Assembly (NCBI GenBank): GCA_015075005.1
Contig: JABTVC010000001.1
Coordinates: 1,116,001 to 1,180,000, forward strand
From: Planctomycetia bacterium
Lineage (GTDB): Bacteria > Planctomycetota > Brocadiia > Brocadiales > Brocadiaceae
Length of the DNA stretch: 64,000 nucleotides
Direction: 5' to 3'
The notes beneath the pieces were generated by a model. That model saw only the letters and a program-made list of their open reading frames with translations. It was not told the origin of the DNA and did not search any database. Position numbers and translations under genes: made by a program. Below, in pieces: positions 35,769-46,624 of the stretch (position 1 is its first letter; every line of letters begins with the position of its first letter).

Positions 35769-37160
35769 ATGACATACACTCCATCTCATTATCCAAGGAT
35801 CTTGATAGCTGGCACACATAGCGGTGTGGGGAAAACAACCATTACCCTTGGTTTAATGTCTGCTTTGACGGAAAAGGGTTATAAAGTGCAAGGGTTTAAG
35901 GTCGGACCTGATTATATTGATCCCTCTCATCATACCGCCATTACGGGACAACCATCACGCAACCTGGATACATGGCTTATGAGCCGTGATGTATGCCTGG
36001 AATTATTCGAACGCGCCTGTGTAGGGTCGAACATGGCAGTGATCGAAGGGGTGATGGGGTTATACGATGGATGTTTGGACGGGACGGAATTGGGGAGTAC
36101 AGCGCACCTTGCCAGGATAGTAGATTTACCGGTAATATTGGTAATGGACGCACGGGGAATGTCGCGCAGTGCTGGTGCGATTGTGTTAGGGTACAAGAAT
36201 TTTGATACAGATATGAAAATCCATGGAGTAATTTTAAATAGAGTTAGGAGCGAACGACACTATGCCTCTTTAAAAAAGTCTATTGAAGACACCTGTAAAA
36301 TTCCTGTAATGGGGTACCTGCCTTTTCATGAAGAAATAATACTGCCGGAGCGCCATCTTGGTTTGATACCTTCAGTTGAACAGGAGCTTTCAAAATCCGA
36401 ATATCGAAAGATCGGGGAGTTATTGTCGGCTACCGTGGATATCGATACCTTGATAAGCATCGCATTCTTATCAAACAATCTCCCCGGATTTCAGAAAACA
36501 TTATTTTGTGATGGCAACAAACAATTTCGTCACAGGATTGCCGTTGCTGTAGACGAGGCATTTAATTTTTACTATCAGGACAACCTGGATCTTTTAGAGT
36601 CATATGGCGCAGAACTAACATATTTTAGCCCTTTGTATGATAAATACGTGCCATCAGATATTGATGGATTGTACATTGGCGGAGGTTTTCCTGAGTTACA
36701 TGCAGCCGTACTCGCAGCGAACACTACCATGAAGGAATCCATCCGGAAGGCGCATAAAAATGGTGTGGTCATATACGGAGAATGCGGCGGAATGATGTAT
36801 TTGCTTGAACACATGGTAGATTTTAAGCATAAATCACATGAGATGTGTGGAATTCTCAAAGGGATAACGAAGATGGAGAACAAGCGGCAGGGGCTTGGCT
36901 ACAGCACTGTTCGGGCACTCCATGATAACCTCCTGTGCAAAAAGGGAGATGTATTTAAGGCGCATGAATTTCATTGGTCCTCATTGCATGTACCCGATAA
37001 TACGACATTTGCCTATTCAATTTCTAAATACGATGACAATAAATCACGACCAGATGGCCTCTTCACAGACCGAGCACTGGGGTCTTATACCCATGTTCAT
37101 TTTGCAACGGATCCCAACTTAGTGAAACATTTTTTGTACATGATCTCAAAAAAAGTTTAA
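35769..37160 (+). CDS. cbiA: Cobyrinate a,c-diamide synthase
   Basis: A 463-residue ATP-dependent amidotransferase that amidates the a and c side chains of cobyrinic acid. The N-terminal synthetase domain begins RILIAGTHSGVGKTTITLGL and contains GFKVGPDYIDPSHHT, RNLDTWLM and EGVMGLYDG. The C-terminal glutaminase domain has YIGGGFPELHA and the nucleophile region YGECGGMMYL, then the late histidine in SYTHVHFATDP. Length is normal. With cbiB, cbiQ and cbiO upstream, it supports an anaerobic-type cobalamin pathway. Confidence 0.93.
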   Translation: MTYTPSHYPRILIAGTHSGVGKTTITLGLMSALTEKGYKVQGFKVGPDYIDPSHHTAITGQPSRNLDTWLMSRDVCLELFERACVGSNMAVIEGVMGLYDGCLDGTELGSTAHLARIVDLPVILVMDARGMSRSAGAIVLGYKNFDTDMKIHGVILNRVRSERHYASLKKSIEDTCKIPVMGYLPFHEEIILPERHLGLIPSVEQELSKSEYRKIGELLSATVDIDTLISIAFLSNNLPGFQKTLFCDGNKQFRHRIAVAVDEAFNFYYQDNLDLLESYGAELTYFSPLYDKYVPSDIDGLYIGGGFPELHAAVLAANTTMKESIRKAHKNGVVIYGECGGMMYLLEHMVDFKHKSHEMCGILKGITKMENKRQGLGYSTVRALHDNLLCKKGDVFKAHEFHWSSLHVPDNTTFAYSISKYDDNKSRPDGLFTDRALGSYTHVHFATDPNLVKHFLYMISKKV

Positions 37161-37220
37161 TCCACGTATTTATTTAGTTAAATACGCAGGGGCGTAGCAT
37201 TTGTTGTCAGGCTTCTACCT

Positions 37221-37259
37221 TCCCTTAGTCCCTTCCTTTGCAAGAAGGGGACTAAGGGA
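37221..37259. repeat. Palindromic hairpin between cbiA and the che cluster
   Basis: TCCCTTAGTCCCTTCC pairs with GGGGACTAAGGGA around TTTGCAAGAA. It resembles the palindromic repeat family found in the helicase gene and could also act as a terminator of both converging genes, although T tracts are weak. Confidence 0.55.
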
Positions 37260-37324
37260 TGATTAATTGGTTACAATTATGCGGCGCGGGGTGGTACTCT
37301 TTTTGTTGAACATAAATCAGGAAA

Positions 37325-37729
37325 CTATGCACACTTCTTTAAAAAGGCACCGATTTTTTTATCTTCACTTCCTATATGATTTTTTAACCAATTGCATAAT
37401 TTATTTTGAACTTGCAACACAAGGTGAGTGGTAACACCATTTTTCTCAAAATCCATTTTTAAAGCAGAAAAGTCCCTTATAAATTGTGCATGCTCAGTCT
37501 TCTGTGATGAAATACCATCATAGTTATGTTTCGCCATAATTTCCTCCTCAGCCTTGAAATGCTTTACGACATAATCTGCTAAAAATGTAATTACCTTTCC
37601 AACTTCGTCTCTTCCCTTCCCTTGTGCCATCGCATTCAGCAAATTATTTATCCTGCTAAATATTCCCTTATGCTGTTCGTCGATTGCACCCACTCCTACT
37701 GCCAGTTCATCACTCCATTGCACTGCCAT
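37325..37729 (-). CDS. Bacteriohemerythrin
   Basis: A 134-residue diiron oxygen-binding protein. ATG 37729 gives the family start MAVQWSDELAVGVGAIDEQH and has GGAAAGAG upstream; nine further residues are open before it. Iron ligands appear in DEQHKGIF, in VVKHFKAEEEIMAKHNYD, and in EHAQFIRDF, then WLKNHIGSEDKK. It binds or senses O2 through a non-heme diiron site. It ends the minus-strand che cluster, so it may deliver or report oxygen to the chemotaxis machinery. Confidence 0.88.
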   Translation of the reverse strand: MAVQWSDELAVGVGAIDEQHKGIFSRINNLLNAMAQGKGRDEVGKVITFLADYVVKHFKAEEEIMAKHNYDGISSQKTEHAQFIRDFSALKMDFEKNGVTTHLVLQVQNKLCNWLKNHIGSEDKKIGAFLKKCA

Positions 37730-37813
37730 ATTTGATCTCTTTCCAAAAGTGTTCATAAAATAATATTATACACGAAAAATCATTAAATTCATTGCCAGAT
37801 GAGCATCTGCGAT

Positions 37814-38872
37814 TTATTTCAATAACGATAAAACTGAAGGGGTAATTTTGTTGAGCGGAACTACGGTATCTACTCCACCCAATTTGATTGCTTCCTTGGG
37901 CATACCAAATACCACGCAGCTATCTTCGTCCTGGGCTATCGTTTTAGCGCCTGATTCTTTCATTTTTAAAAGGCCGCTTGCGCCATCATCGCCCATTCCC
38001 GTCATAATCACACCCACGGCATTGGCGCCTGCATATTTTGCAACTGATTCAAATAACACTTCGACAGATGGTCTATGTCGGCAAACGGGAGGTTCCTGAT
38101 GTGTTGTTACAAAATACCGTGCCCCGTTTCTTCGTAATTCCATGTGATAATTTCCCGGTGCAATTAACGCCAGACCTGGAATAATGCTATCTCCTTCTTT
38201 TGCCTCTCTCACCTCAATAGAACACAGGGAATTTAACCGGTCAGCAAATGATTTTGTGAACAACTGAGGCATATGTTGTACGATGAGTATGCCCGGGGCG
38301 TTAGGTGGCATCTGCATCAACACCTCTTTAAGTGCCTCAGTTCCGCCTGTTGATGCCCCAATTGCAACGATCTTGTGCGTGCTATTGATTAATGCATGGT
38401 TTGTCTGTGCGCGTCCGATGTTTGTATCTTTTCTGTTAGAATTTTTAGAATATTCTTTCTTTTTGATTTTAACACGTGCTGATTCTTTTATCTTTTCTGC
38501 TAATTCGGTTACTATCTCATTGAGCGTATGCGATACATCCAATGAAGGTTTAGCTACAAAATCCAATGCGCCGACTTCTAAAGCCTTCAGCGTAGTTTCA
38601 CAGCCTGATTGTGTTAATGAACTGACCATAATAACAGGTAAAGGATAGTATGACATTAATCTTTGCAAGAAGGAGATACCGTCCATCCTGGGCATTTCTA
38701 CATCCAGGGTAATTACATCGGGTTTTAAACTTATAATTTTGTCTCTGGCAATAAAAGGGTCTGCCGCCGTTCCCACTACTTCAATGTCGCTATCCTTGCT
38801 TAAACCAGTTGACAATATTTTTCTGACTACCGCAGAGTCGTCAACGATGAGTACCTTTACCATTTTGTTCAT
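37814..38872 (-). CDS. cheB: Chemotaxis response regulator protein-glutamate methylesterase
   Basis: A 352-residue two-domain protein. The receiver domain has VDDSAVVRK, the phosphoacceptor Asp57 in VITLDVEMPRMDG, and AKPS. After a basic linker the methylesterase carries its triad: serine in AIGASTGGTEAL, histidine in VQHMP, aspartate in MTGMGDDGA. It removes methyl groups and deamidates receptors. A good AGGAG precedes the start, 23 bases after cheR, so the two adaptation genes are coupled. Confidence 0.95.
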   Translation of the reverse strand: MNKMVKVLIVDDSAVVRKILSTGLSKDSDIEVVGTAADPFIARDKIISLKPDVITLDVEMPRMDGISFLQRLMSYYPLPVIMVSSLTQSGCETTLKALEVGALDFVAKPSLDVSHTLNEIVTELAEKIKESARVKIKKKEYSKNSNRKDTNIGRAQTNHALINSTHKIVAIGASTGGTEALKEVLMQMPPNAPGILIVQHMPQLFTKSFADRLNSLCSIEVREAKEGDSIIPGLALIAPGNYHMELRRNGARYFVTTHQEPPVCRHRPSVEVLFESVAKYAGANAVGVIMTGMGDDGASGLLKMKESGAKTIAQDEDSCVVFGMPKEAIKLGGVDTVVPLNKITPSVLSLLK

Positions 38873-38895
38873 ATCAGTGCTCCTGTTGAAAAGAA

Positions 38896-39729
38896 TTATT
38901 TTTGATAAACAGTTGGTTGTACATAGCGAAATTTACTGTCCGTACTAGCGAGGCTTTCAGAATGTCCTATGAAAAGATGTCCATCAGAAGCAAGATGCTT
39001 ATAAAATTTATTTACCAGTTCAGTCTGCGTTTGCTTGTCAAAATAGATCATCACATTCCTGCAAAATATAAAATCAAATTGTCCTTTGAAGGGAAATGTT
39101 GCATCGGTAAGATTAAGTCTTCTGAAAACGATCATGTTTCTCAGGAAATCCTTTATTTGATAATGCTCTTTGAAATTACACGTTTCTTTTTCGAAATAAG
39201 TATTGAGTATTTGTAGGGGAATACCCTTTAGCCGGTCTTTTGAGTATCTTCCCTGCGTTGCCTTTTTTAAAACACGTGTTGATAAATCGGTAGCCAATAT
39301 TTTTATATCTAAATCACAAAGTCGTTCTATACATTCTGCCAGTATTATAGCAATGCTGTAAGGCTCTTCACCTGTTGAGCACCCTGCGCACCAGATCCTG
39401 ATCTTTTTTTCCTGTTTTTTTCTTTTATTCTCCATTACGACGGGTAGTACCTTTTCTGACAAGTAATCAAAATGAGCTGCTTCTCTGAAAAATTCTGTAA
39501 GATTTGTGGAAATGCAGTCAAGCATACTGACAAGTTCTTCTCCTGTTGTATCTTCTTCTGTTACGTATTGATAATATTCTTTAAATGAAGTTAATGAACG
39601 GCCCCGTAGACGTTTCATTAAACGCGATTTCAATAATTCTTTTTTTGCAGGGGTAAGATTTATTCCGCTTTCGTTGTAGATTAACCGCTGAAAAAGACCA
39701 AATTCTTTATCATTAATATCGATGTCCAT
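38896..39729 (-). CDS. cheR: Chemotaxis protein methyltransferase
   Basis: A 277-residue SAM-dependent enzyme that methylates receptor glutamates. The N-terminal helical domain (FGLFQRLIYNESGINL, then KKELLKSRLMKRLR) is followed by the methyltransferase with FFREAAHFDYL, IWCAGCSTGEEPYSIAI, DLSTRVLKKA and DFIFCRNVMIYFD. ATG 39729 is used because AAGGGG lies just before it; the open frame extends six codons more. cheB follows directly. Confidence 0.94.
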   Translation of the reverse strand: MDIDINDKEFGLFQRLIYNESGINLTPAKKELLKSRLMKRLRGRSLTSFKEYYQYVTEEDTTGEELVSMLDCISTNLTEFFREAAHFDYLSEKVLPVVMENKRKKQEKKIRIWCAGCSTGEEPYSIAIILAECIERLCDLDIKILATDLSTRVLKKATQGRYSKDRLKGIPLQILNTYFEKETCNFKEHYQIKDFLRNMIVFRRLNLTDATFPFKGQFDFIFCRNVMIYFDKQTQTELVNKFYKHLASDGHLFIGHSESLASTDSKFRYVQPTVYQK

Positions 39730-39795
39730 AGGTATTCCCCTTAACATTTTAAATAACGTCTAAGGAAAGCAGAAAAATTAACAATACTATTCTGT

Positions 39796-40161
39796 TCAGC
39801 CCTCGCTAAAAATATTTTTTAATGTAGATATCATGCGGTCGTCTTCAAATGGTTTTACCACATAATCGGTAGCGCCGTTTCGAATGGCATCCGTTAAAGA
39901 ATCGTGCTGGTCTATGGCAGAAATCATGATTACCTTTGCCTGTTTATCAAAGGCAAGGATATCTTTTAACCCTTGAATGCCGTCTACCTCCGGCATTATA
40001 ATATCCATGGTTACGGCGTCTGGCCTTAATTCCTTGTATTTTTCAAATGCCTCCCTTCCATTTCCAGCTTCTCCCGCAACCTGATATCCATGTTGTATCA
40101 AAAGCCGCTTAATTACCATCCTTATGACTTTAGCGTCGTCCACTACTAATATTTTCTTCAT
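39796..40161 (-). CDS. CheY-like response regulator
   Basis: A 121-residue single receiver domain: ILVVDDAKVIRM, phosphoacceptor in AVTMDIIMPEVDG, T/S position in IMISAIDQ and the lysine in VVKPFEDD. ATG 40161 overlaps the stop of the CheC-like gene by four bases (ATGA) and has GGGAG upstream. It is a candidate substrate of that phosphatase and of CheA. A second CheY lies at the other end of the cluster. Confidence 0.9.
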   Translation of the reverse strand: MKKILVVDDAKVIRMVIKRLLIQHGYQVAGEAGNGREAFEKYKELRPDAVTMDIIMPEVDGIQGLKDILAFDKQAKVIMISAIDQHDSLTDAIRNGATDYVVKPFEDDRMISTLKNIFSEG

Positions 40162-40763
40162 GTTTTTACTCCCATATTGTCTAACAGTTTTACAAATGAC
40201 GTCGTCTCCGGAACCAGAAAAAGGTAACACTCAAGTTCATTTTTGCAAATATTGAATTTTGTCTCCATCAGTAATAGTTTGTCATCCATCATACCTTGCT
40301 CCATAACAAGATTTGAAAACATGACGCCAGCATAGTCATTATGCACATGTGGTGGTTCTGGTACCAGTGTGGCATCAAAATCAGATACCAGGGCATTGCT
40401 GATATGGCTTGCAAGAATATTTCCTAATTCCTGAATTACACTTTCAGTAAATTCGTTATACTCTTTCGTCGTGCCGGCAGGCTGCCTGAGAAAGAGGTCA
40501 GTGAGAATGAACGAACCATTTACAGGCAGCATGAATAAAAGCTTACAGCCTACGCTTCCTTTGAAACCAACCATAACACCAGTCATTTCCCTGAGATCAT
40601 CATTCATCTTTTCAGTAGTTTCGCTTAAATCTGCTATGTACACACGTGAAAGTAAAATCATTGCGCCGGTTCTTAGTATCTTGGATAGAGCCCGGGAAGC
40701 CCTGTCAATACTAAGCCGAGACATTATTTCAACGACTTTCATACTATCTTGAGTAATATTCAT
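40158..40763 (-). CDS. cheC: CheC-like chemotaxis phosphatase
   Basis: A 201-residue protein with a CheC/FliY-type helix bearing the active-site pattern E-x-x-N: ESVIQELGNILASHISNAL. The N-terminal helix has a weaker copy (SIDRASRALSKIL), so probably one active site is functional. CheC dephosphorylates CheY-P and usually partners CheD, which is encoded just upstream. The start has GAGAGG before it, and the end overlaps a CheY gene. Confidence 0.8.
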   Translation of the reverse strand: MNITQDSMKVVEIMSRLSIDRASRALSKILRTGAMILLSRVYIADLSETTEKMNDDLREMTGVMVGFKGSVGCKLLFMLPVNGSFILTDLFLRQPAGTTKEYNEFTESVIQELGNILASHISNALVSDFDATLVPEPPHVHNDYAGVMFSNLVMEQGMMDDKLLLMETKFNICKNELECYLFLVPETTSFVKLLDNMGVKT

Positions 40764-40870
40764 ATTTACCTCTCTAATTATAAAATTTTATAACCACAAA
40801 GACACAAAGGCTCGTAATCTAAAATTCCAAATCACAAATAAATTACAATTTACAACACCCAAAAAGAAAA

Positions 40871-41080
40871 CTACTGTGATTTTAGATTAATAGAGGAAAT
40901 AATCTTCTTTAACTCAGTTGCCTCATTTGTAAGATTTGCTCCTTCTCGTTTATACTGCTCATCATTTGTTTCAACTATCAATCTTAACCAATAAGCTGAT
41001 TCTTTAGCTTCTTTACGGCATATCTTTATTCTCATGATAAAGTCTTTTTTGCGTGGGGCTTTGCTGGTTTCAATAATTCA
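40871..41080 (-). pseudogene. C-terminal fragment of a four-helix-bundle (S23/TIGR02436) protein
   Basis: The minus strand reads RKKDFIMRIKICRKEAKESA, YWLRLIVETND and NEATELKKIISSIN before a stop at 40871. This is the second half of the four-helix-bundle family found in 23S rRNA intervening sequences. The first half is missing and stops close the frame upstream. It sits between cheD and cheC. Confidence 0.65.
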
Positions 41081-41140
41081 TTAGAATTTATCTGTTGTTT
41101 AGTGCTTGTATTTTGGCGCTTAGCAAGCATCATGATGATA

Positions 41141-41620
41141 TTAATAAATTTCAATTGCTTCGCCAAATATACGGCACGTTACCTCACCCGTATCAGTATC
41201 GAAAACAATATTGTATCCTTTCGTGCCACCGGTCTTCGACGATACGATTCTGATGCCCTCTTCTTTCAATATTTGCCGTACCTCTATTTCATTCGATTCG
41301 CCGATATTCAGCAAGCCATTGGTTTCAAACATCTTCGCACCGCCGAATATCTTTGCACAAAGAGCGCCTCTGGTTGCACCTGCAGAGGTGACCATGCGAT
41401 GAATAAAATAGGGGAGTCCTGTATTAGCATACTTGGTAATCTTTGCATCACTGCCGTTTTTTTTGGGTAACATTATATGCAGAAGACCGCCAATTTTATT
41501 GAAAGGGTCGTACAATATAATTCCAATACAGGAACCAAGCAATGTCTTTAATGCATTAGGCGCTTGTGTAATCTTTAGATCACCAACACCAACGGTAATC
41601 ATGCACTGCGTATTATTCAT
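41141..41620 (-). CDS. cheD: Chemoreceptor glutamine deamidase CheD
   Basis: A 159-residue protein with the CheD motif order: VGVGDLKITQAPNALKTLLGSCIG with the catalytic cysteine, the histidine in GGLLHIMLP, and FGGAKMF, NIGESNEIEVRQIL further on. CheD deamidates receptor glutamines and stimulates CheC. ATG 41620 is chosen because GGAAAGG lies nine bases before it; the frame is open to a TTG at 41638. The upstream spacer contains a 12-bp GC-rich inverted repeat (41693-41727) without a T tract. Confidence 0.9.
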   Translation of the reverse strand: MNNTQCMITVGVGDLKITQAPNALKTLLGSCIGIILYDPFNKIGGLLHIMLPKKNGSDAKITKYANTGLPYFIHRMVTSAGATRGALCAKIFGGAKMFETNGLLNIGESNEIEVRQILKEEGIRIVSSKTGGTKGYNIVFDTDTGEVTCRIFGEAIEIY

Positions 41621-41744
41621 CCAAAATGCCCTTTCCAATAAATAAAAAATATCTATCCTGTTGTTCAGTTGTCAATTTTTACACAACGATCTTAACGGGC
41701 ACGAGTTTAATCGTGCTCGTGCCCGTTGATAAATATATCAGACA

Positions 41745-43478
41745 TTAGAAATCTCTGAAATCATTACCAAGAGGTATTAACTCTTCCGGAGTCCTTGCCT
41801 CGAATTTTTTAGAACGATTATCGCGTACTTTATCAGACAATTTTGAAGAATTATTGTTTTTTTTGATCTGTATCGTGTGTATGCCTCTCTGGCTAGAGGT
41901 ATCTTTTTCCGAAGAATAATCTTTCTTTTTGTAACCTTTAACAAGTTGTTGTTTTCCTGAAGTTTCCAAATTGTCGTCAATATTACCTATTTCCACCGCC
42001 AGTTCGTGTATAATGGTCTTCAGATTTTCTGCCTGTGCAGATAACTCTTCGCTCGATGACGCTAGTTCTTCTGCGTTTGCTGCATTTTGTTGCGTAACTG
42101 TATCCACAGTTGTAACAGCTTTTGATATCTGATTAATTCCTTCAGATTGCTCCTGCGAAGCTGCTGCAATTTCACCAGCCAGATCAGTCACTTTCTTTGC
42201 CTCAGTTACTATTTCTTTAAGATTAGCTGCAAATTGATCCGCGATCTTTGCTGCATTCTCAGTGCTTACAACCCTTGAATTGATTAAGTCTGCAGTTTCC
42301 TTTGATGCAACAGAACACCTTTGCGCAAGGTTGCGCACCTCTTCAGCGACAACAGCAAATCCTTTTCCGTGTTCCCCTGCCCGTGCAGCCTCAACGGCCG
42401 CATTAAGGGCTAACAGGTTAGTTTGAAATGCAATCTCATCAATCGATTTGATTATTGCAAGAACCTTATCGTTGCCTGAATTCAGGTCTCGCATTGTTGC
42501 CTGTAAGGTATCCAGGGAATCCTTCCCACTTTCTGCAGATATTTTTGTCTTGATTGCTAGCTGATTGGCTTCACTGGCGTTATCTGCATTTTTTGACGTC
42601 ATCGAGGCCATTTCTTCAATGGATGCAGAGGTTTCTTCTACTGAGGATGCCTGTTGTGATGCCCCATCAGCGAGTGACTGACTGGATGATGAAATTTGGT
42701 TTGCTGCAGAAGAAACCTCTTCGGCCCCATTATTTAAGTTACAGACAAGTCTCTTCAGTAATGACACGATTCTTTTTGCAATGAAAAACACTATAGTCCC
42801 TACCAGTACTACGTAAATTGCATTACCAAAGATGTTGATATTCCTATTCGATGCAATTGCGGCATTAACAGATTCCATGGGTGCAATTACGCTTATTCCG
42901 CCCCGAATGTCTCCGACTTTATAATTTTCCATCTGTCTGCCTGCAAGGTCTTTCCCGTCACCGGTAGAGCTTGTAGCGGGATCACCGTGACATTTCAAAC
43001 AAGCCTCTTCGATCTTTAAAGGTACCATTAACCGAAAGGACTCTGACTTATCTTCTAATTTCGTAATTTCGGAGATGTCTTTTAAACTGGGATCCTTTTC
43101 AAATCTTTCTAACTGCATGACCTCCCATGCATCAGGTTTATTCACAGGATTTCTGTATTTCATACTCGTCTGCTTCATCTTAAAGATGGTTGTTTGACTG
43201 AAATGTTCGGCAACCTCACGTCCCACAATTGCCGGGATTACACCCTTAAATTCAAAGTTACCTTTTGAATCGGTGTTAATAGCCTTTTGTTTTTCAGCGA
43301 TCACTTTCCTTGCAGAGATGAGTTGATCTGCCGCCATTCTTGCTTGTCTTGCTACCTCTGCTAACATCTGTGTCTTTTGCCTTTTTGTGTTAACATATGT
43401 CAAGATACTTGTAGAAACCACAATGACCGCCACAATTGTAACAATAAGTCTTGTCATCATATTCATTTTACCAATCAT
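41745..43478 (-). CDS. Methyl-accepting chemotaxis protein with DUF3365 heme-type sensor
   Basis: A 577-residue receptor. Membrane helix 1 is at about 10-27, the exported sensor at 30-210, helix 2 at 217-234, followed by a linker and a long signalling coiled coil whose tip is [20 protein letters not shown] then EVRNLAQRC. The sensor matches DUF3365 (Tll0287-like) and holds one CXXCH, C160LKCHGDP, so covalent heme is likely and redox or gas sensing is inferred. GGAGG precedes the ATG. It is the intact receptor of the cluster. Confidence 0.88.
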   Translation of the reverse strand: MIGKMNMMTRLIVTIVAVIVVSTSILTYVNTKRQKTQMLAEVARQARMAADQLISARKVIAEKQKAINTDSKGNFEFKGVIPAIVGREVAEHFSQTTIFKMKQTSMKYRNPVNKPDAWEVMQLERFEKDPSLKDISEITKLEDKSESFRLMVPLKIEEACLKCHGDPATSSTGDGKDLAGRQMENYKVGDIRGGISVIAPMESVNAAIASNRNINIFGNAIYVVLVGTIVFFIAKRIVSLLKRLVCNLNNGAEEVSSAANQISSSSQSLADGASQQASSVEETSASIEEMASMTSKNADNASEANQLAIKTKISAESGKDSLDTLQATMRDLNSGNDKVLAIIKSIDEIAFQTNLLALNAAVEAARAGEHGKGFAVVAEEVRNLAQRCSVASKETADLINSRVVSTENAAKIADQFAANLKEIVTEAKKVTDLAGEIAAASQEQSEGINQISKAVTTVDTVTQQNAANAEELASSSEELSAQAENLKTIIHELAVEIGNIDDNLETSGKQQLVKGYKKKDYSSEKDTSSQRGIHTIQIKKNNNSSKLSDKVRDNRSKKFEARTPEELIPLGNDFRDF

Positions 43479-43644
43479 TTTATTCCTCCCGTTTTCTTGT
43501 TTAATCTGTGAACAATCAGAACCTGAAAACTATAAATATCAAAAATGAAATGTGAAAAATTAAAAATACGGATCAAAATGTAAAGATTATCAACCTTTAC
43601 ATTTACAAGAAAATTACCCACCTTTCTTACGAAAAGATCAAAAA

Positions 43645-44137
43645 TTAACTTACACTCGTTAAACCCTCAATCATATTGATCTCTTTTGTGCCTAAGACCT
43701 TATCGATATCGAGAAGAATCTTTACCTTGTTCTTTATCTTCGCCATGCCTAAAAATATTTCAGTGTTGATACCTTCACCAAGGTGAGGGGCTGGTTCCAA
43801 ACCCTCACTACTTACATCGAGGACTTCTGACACCGTATCTACTATGACTCCTGTGAGTTTATTTCTGACTTCCACTACGATAATACACGTCTCTATTGTG
43901 TGGTCCATCTCTCTAAATCCAAATTTTAATCTTAAATCTACTACGGGTATCACCTTCCCCCTTAGATTGATTACCCTTCATGTAGTTCGGTGTCTGTGGC
44001 ACAGGTGTTATATTCATAATACCTATAATTTCCCTTACCTTTGGTATATCTATACCATATTCTTCACCACACAGCACAAAGGTCAGGTATTTTCCTTCAT
44101 GCGATAAACTACTCGATTGTTCTCGTGTTGCTTGCAT
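43645..44137 (-). pseudogene. cheW: Chemotaxis coupling protein CheW, frameshifted
   Basis: From ATG 44137 (AAAGGAGAG upstream) the frame encodes KYLTFVLCGEEYGIDIPKVR and EIIGIMNITPVPQTPNYMKG, the first half of CheW, then goes astray and stops at 43913. The correct continuation lies in another frame: VINLRGKVIPVVDLRLKFGF, then CIIVVEV and GVIVDTVSEVLDV, to 43645. One base is missing in the GGG after NYMKG (about 43979). With it, a normal protein of about 164 residues results. CheW joins receptors to CheA. Confidence 0.87.
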
Positions 44138-44343
44138 GTATCTCTCCTTTCGCAAATAAAATATTACTAAAATTCCTGTCTTAGAGTCTGTGTTTGCTAC
44201 CCTTAATCTAATTCCCGCCTTTTACACCCACCTCCAGTATTTTATCAGACAAATAATTGCTTGTTGTTGAGTTTCGTTAGTATAGTGAAGCCCGACCTAC
44301 TTGTGTTACACAGTCTTCATCCAGACCATCATTTCCATTACAT

Positions 44344-46500
44344 TTAAAAATCTTTAAATTCATCATCCGACAGGGGGATCATACGATTAGATTTGCTGGT
44401 TGATACGGCATATTCCTGGCCGTGCTCTTTTTGCAAAGTTTCGTCTGGTATCTTGTGACTGAACTCGTTATTGGTTTTGTGTTTTGTTTCTCTTGCAATA
44501 CCGTGGTCAGTCTTTTTTCTGCTGAATAGAGTATTCTTGTTTGAAGGGATAGATACCTTTTTTCTCACTAATTGAACATCACCTATCTTGGAAATTTCCT
44601 TCTTTATTTTGTCTGTACCAACTTCTCTGGCGATTTCGTCAACGATCGCCTTCAGGCTTTCTGCCTGTGCAGAGAGTTCCTCACTTGATGATGCAGTTTC
44701 CTCGGCATTAGCGGCATTTTGTTGCGTAACCTGATCCATCTGGGTTATTGCCTTACAGACCTGATCGATTCCTTCTGACTGTTCCCTGGAGGCATTCGAA
44801 ATCTCATTCACAAGATCCGTAACCTTTTGTGCCTTTGTTACGATTTCATTTACGATTTCACTTGATTGCTTAATAAGATCCGTACCAGAAGTAACTTTTT
44901 TTGCGCTATCTTCTATCAATTGGGTAATGTCCTTCGCTGCACTGGCGCACCGTTGCGCCAGGTTGCGTACCTCTTCAGCAACCACAGCAAAGCCTTTTCC
45001 GTGTTCTCCTGCCCTTGCAGCCTCAACAGCAGCGTTGAGTGCCAGGAGGTTGGTCTGGAAGGCAATACCGTCGATAACCTTAATAATGCTTACTATGTTA
45101 TTGCTACTTTCATTGATTTCCTGCATTGACTTGTTTACATTTGTGATAGACTTGTTACCAGTCTGCGCAGACTGGAAGCAAGACATTGCTAATTCGGATG
45201 CCTTATGGGCATTATCTGCATTCTGTTTGGTTATAGAAGACATCTGTTCCATAGAAGAAGAAGTCTCCTCAATTGATGCGGCTTGCACTGATGCCCCTTC
45301 TGCAAGGCTCTGGCTCGATGCTGAAATTTGTCCCGAAGCAGATGCCACCTGCGTAGAACTCTCGGTCATGTCATCCAGGAGCGCCCTGAATAGTCCTGAT
45401 ATCTTGCTGGTAATCTTGACTACAAGGATGGCTAACCCAGCTACAAAACCCGCTGAAGAAAGTCCAATGATAATCATCCACTTCCTCATGGTATCGATGG
45501 CCTTAAATGCCTCAGCCTTATCGATCTCTGCAACAATGGACCAATTCACGCCAAGTATATTGAGTGGCATGTATGCGCTCAAAACGGGTACACCGCGATA
45601 ATCTAGTATGATTTTGCAATTAGCCTTACCCGCAATGGTATCTTTCACAGCTTCCGTATCTACTTTATTTACCAGGACTGTGGGTTTTTCTGAAAACCGT
45701 GAATTTGACCGCATTTTTTTGTCAGCGCCTATCAAATATGCCTCGCCTGTCTCTCCCAGTCCTGAGTGTTCTTGCATAACGACATCCATCTTATTAATGG
45801 GTATCTGGAAGATGACCGCACCTATTTTTTTATCGCCATCATAAACAGGGCGTGCAATAAAAGATGCAGGGTCTCCGCTTGAAGGTGCATAGGATTCGAA
45901 ATCCACCAGTTTAGCAACTTTGTCATTGCCATTTGCTGAATTGATTTCTTTGAACAATCATGCGATATTTGTTGTATTGTATGTACCGGAGACTAAATTC
46001 GAACCGAAGTCCAATTCCTTGAAAACGGTATAAAGGACGTCTCCTTTTTCCGCATCTACAAGGAAGATGTCGTAGTATCCGTATCCTTCGAGAAAATTTT
46101 TGAAGAATGGGTGAATACGGGCATGTATCTTGCTGTAATTGCTACCATCCCGGGCATCAAAATATTCCAGTTTTTTACCAGCAGGAAAAGGATTTTTGGT
46201 AATATACAGTTCCCGTACCTTTTCAGCCTTTATTTCGCAAAAAGCAACTTTAAGCTCCTTTATTGCGCTGATGACTACGGGACTATTTACCAGTTGATTC
46301 ATATTATTCACTTTCTCTTGAACCAATTCGATATTCGTCTTTTTACTTTCTCTTATACTCGTTAACTGATTAAATGCCCGTTCTTCCAGTGCCTTACTGG
46401 AGCTATAATAGCTCCATATTCCAACGCTAACCAAAGGCACTAAACTACCAATAATAAATAATGAGATAATCTTTGTGCTTAAATTTATTTTCATATACAT
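44344..46500 (-). pseudogene. Methyl-accepting chemotaxis protein (dCache) with in-frame stop
   Basis: The first 180 codons (46500-45961) give helix 1 and the start of a dCache sensor (FFKNFLEGYGYYDIFLVDAE). A single TGA at 45958-45960 interrupts the frame, which then continues unchanged to 44344: [45 protein letters not shown], a second membrane helix ([19 protein letters not shown]), and the signalling tip [20 protein letters not shown]. Related proteins usually have N-x-A-[KR]-L-F here, so CGA to TGA is likely. A full protein would be about 718 residues. Confidence 0.85.
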
Positions 46501-46624
46501 TTTTCCTCTTATAATTAGATAAAATTAAGATTTATAAGATACAGTAGTAATAAAAATACGGAACTTTTTAGCTGATAGCTGTCAAGGATCGGGGGGCCAG
46601 GGATCAGTCCTTCTTATCAAAGAT

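Noticed and set aside
41693..41727. 12-bp inverted repeat between the heme-type MCP and cheD as a terminator
   Set aside because: Stem is strong but no T tract follows on the minus strand; kept only as a comment under cheD.
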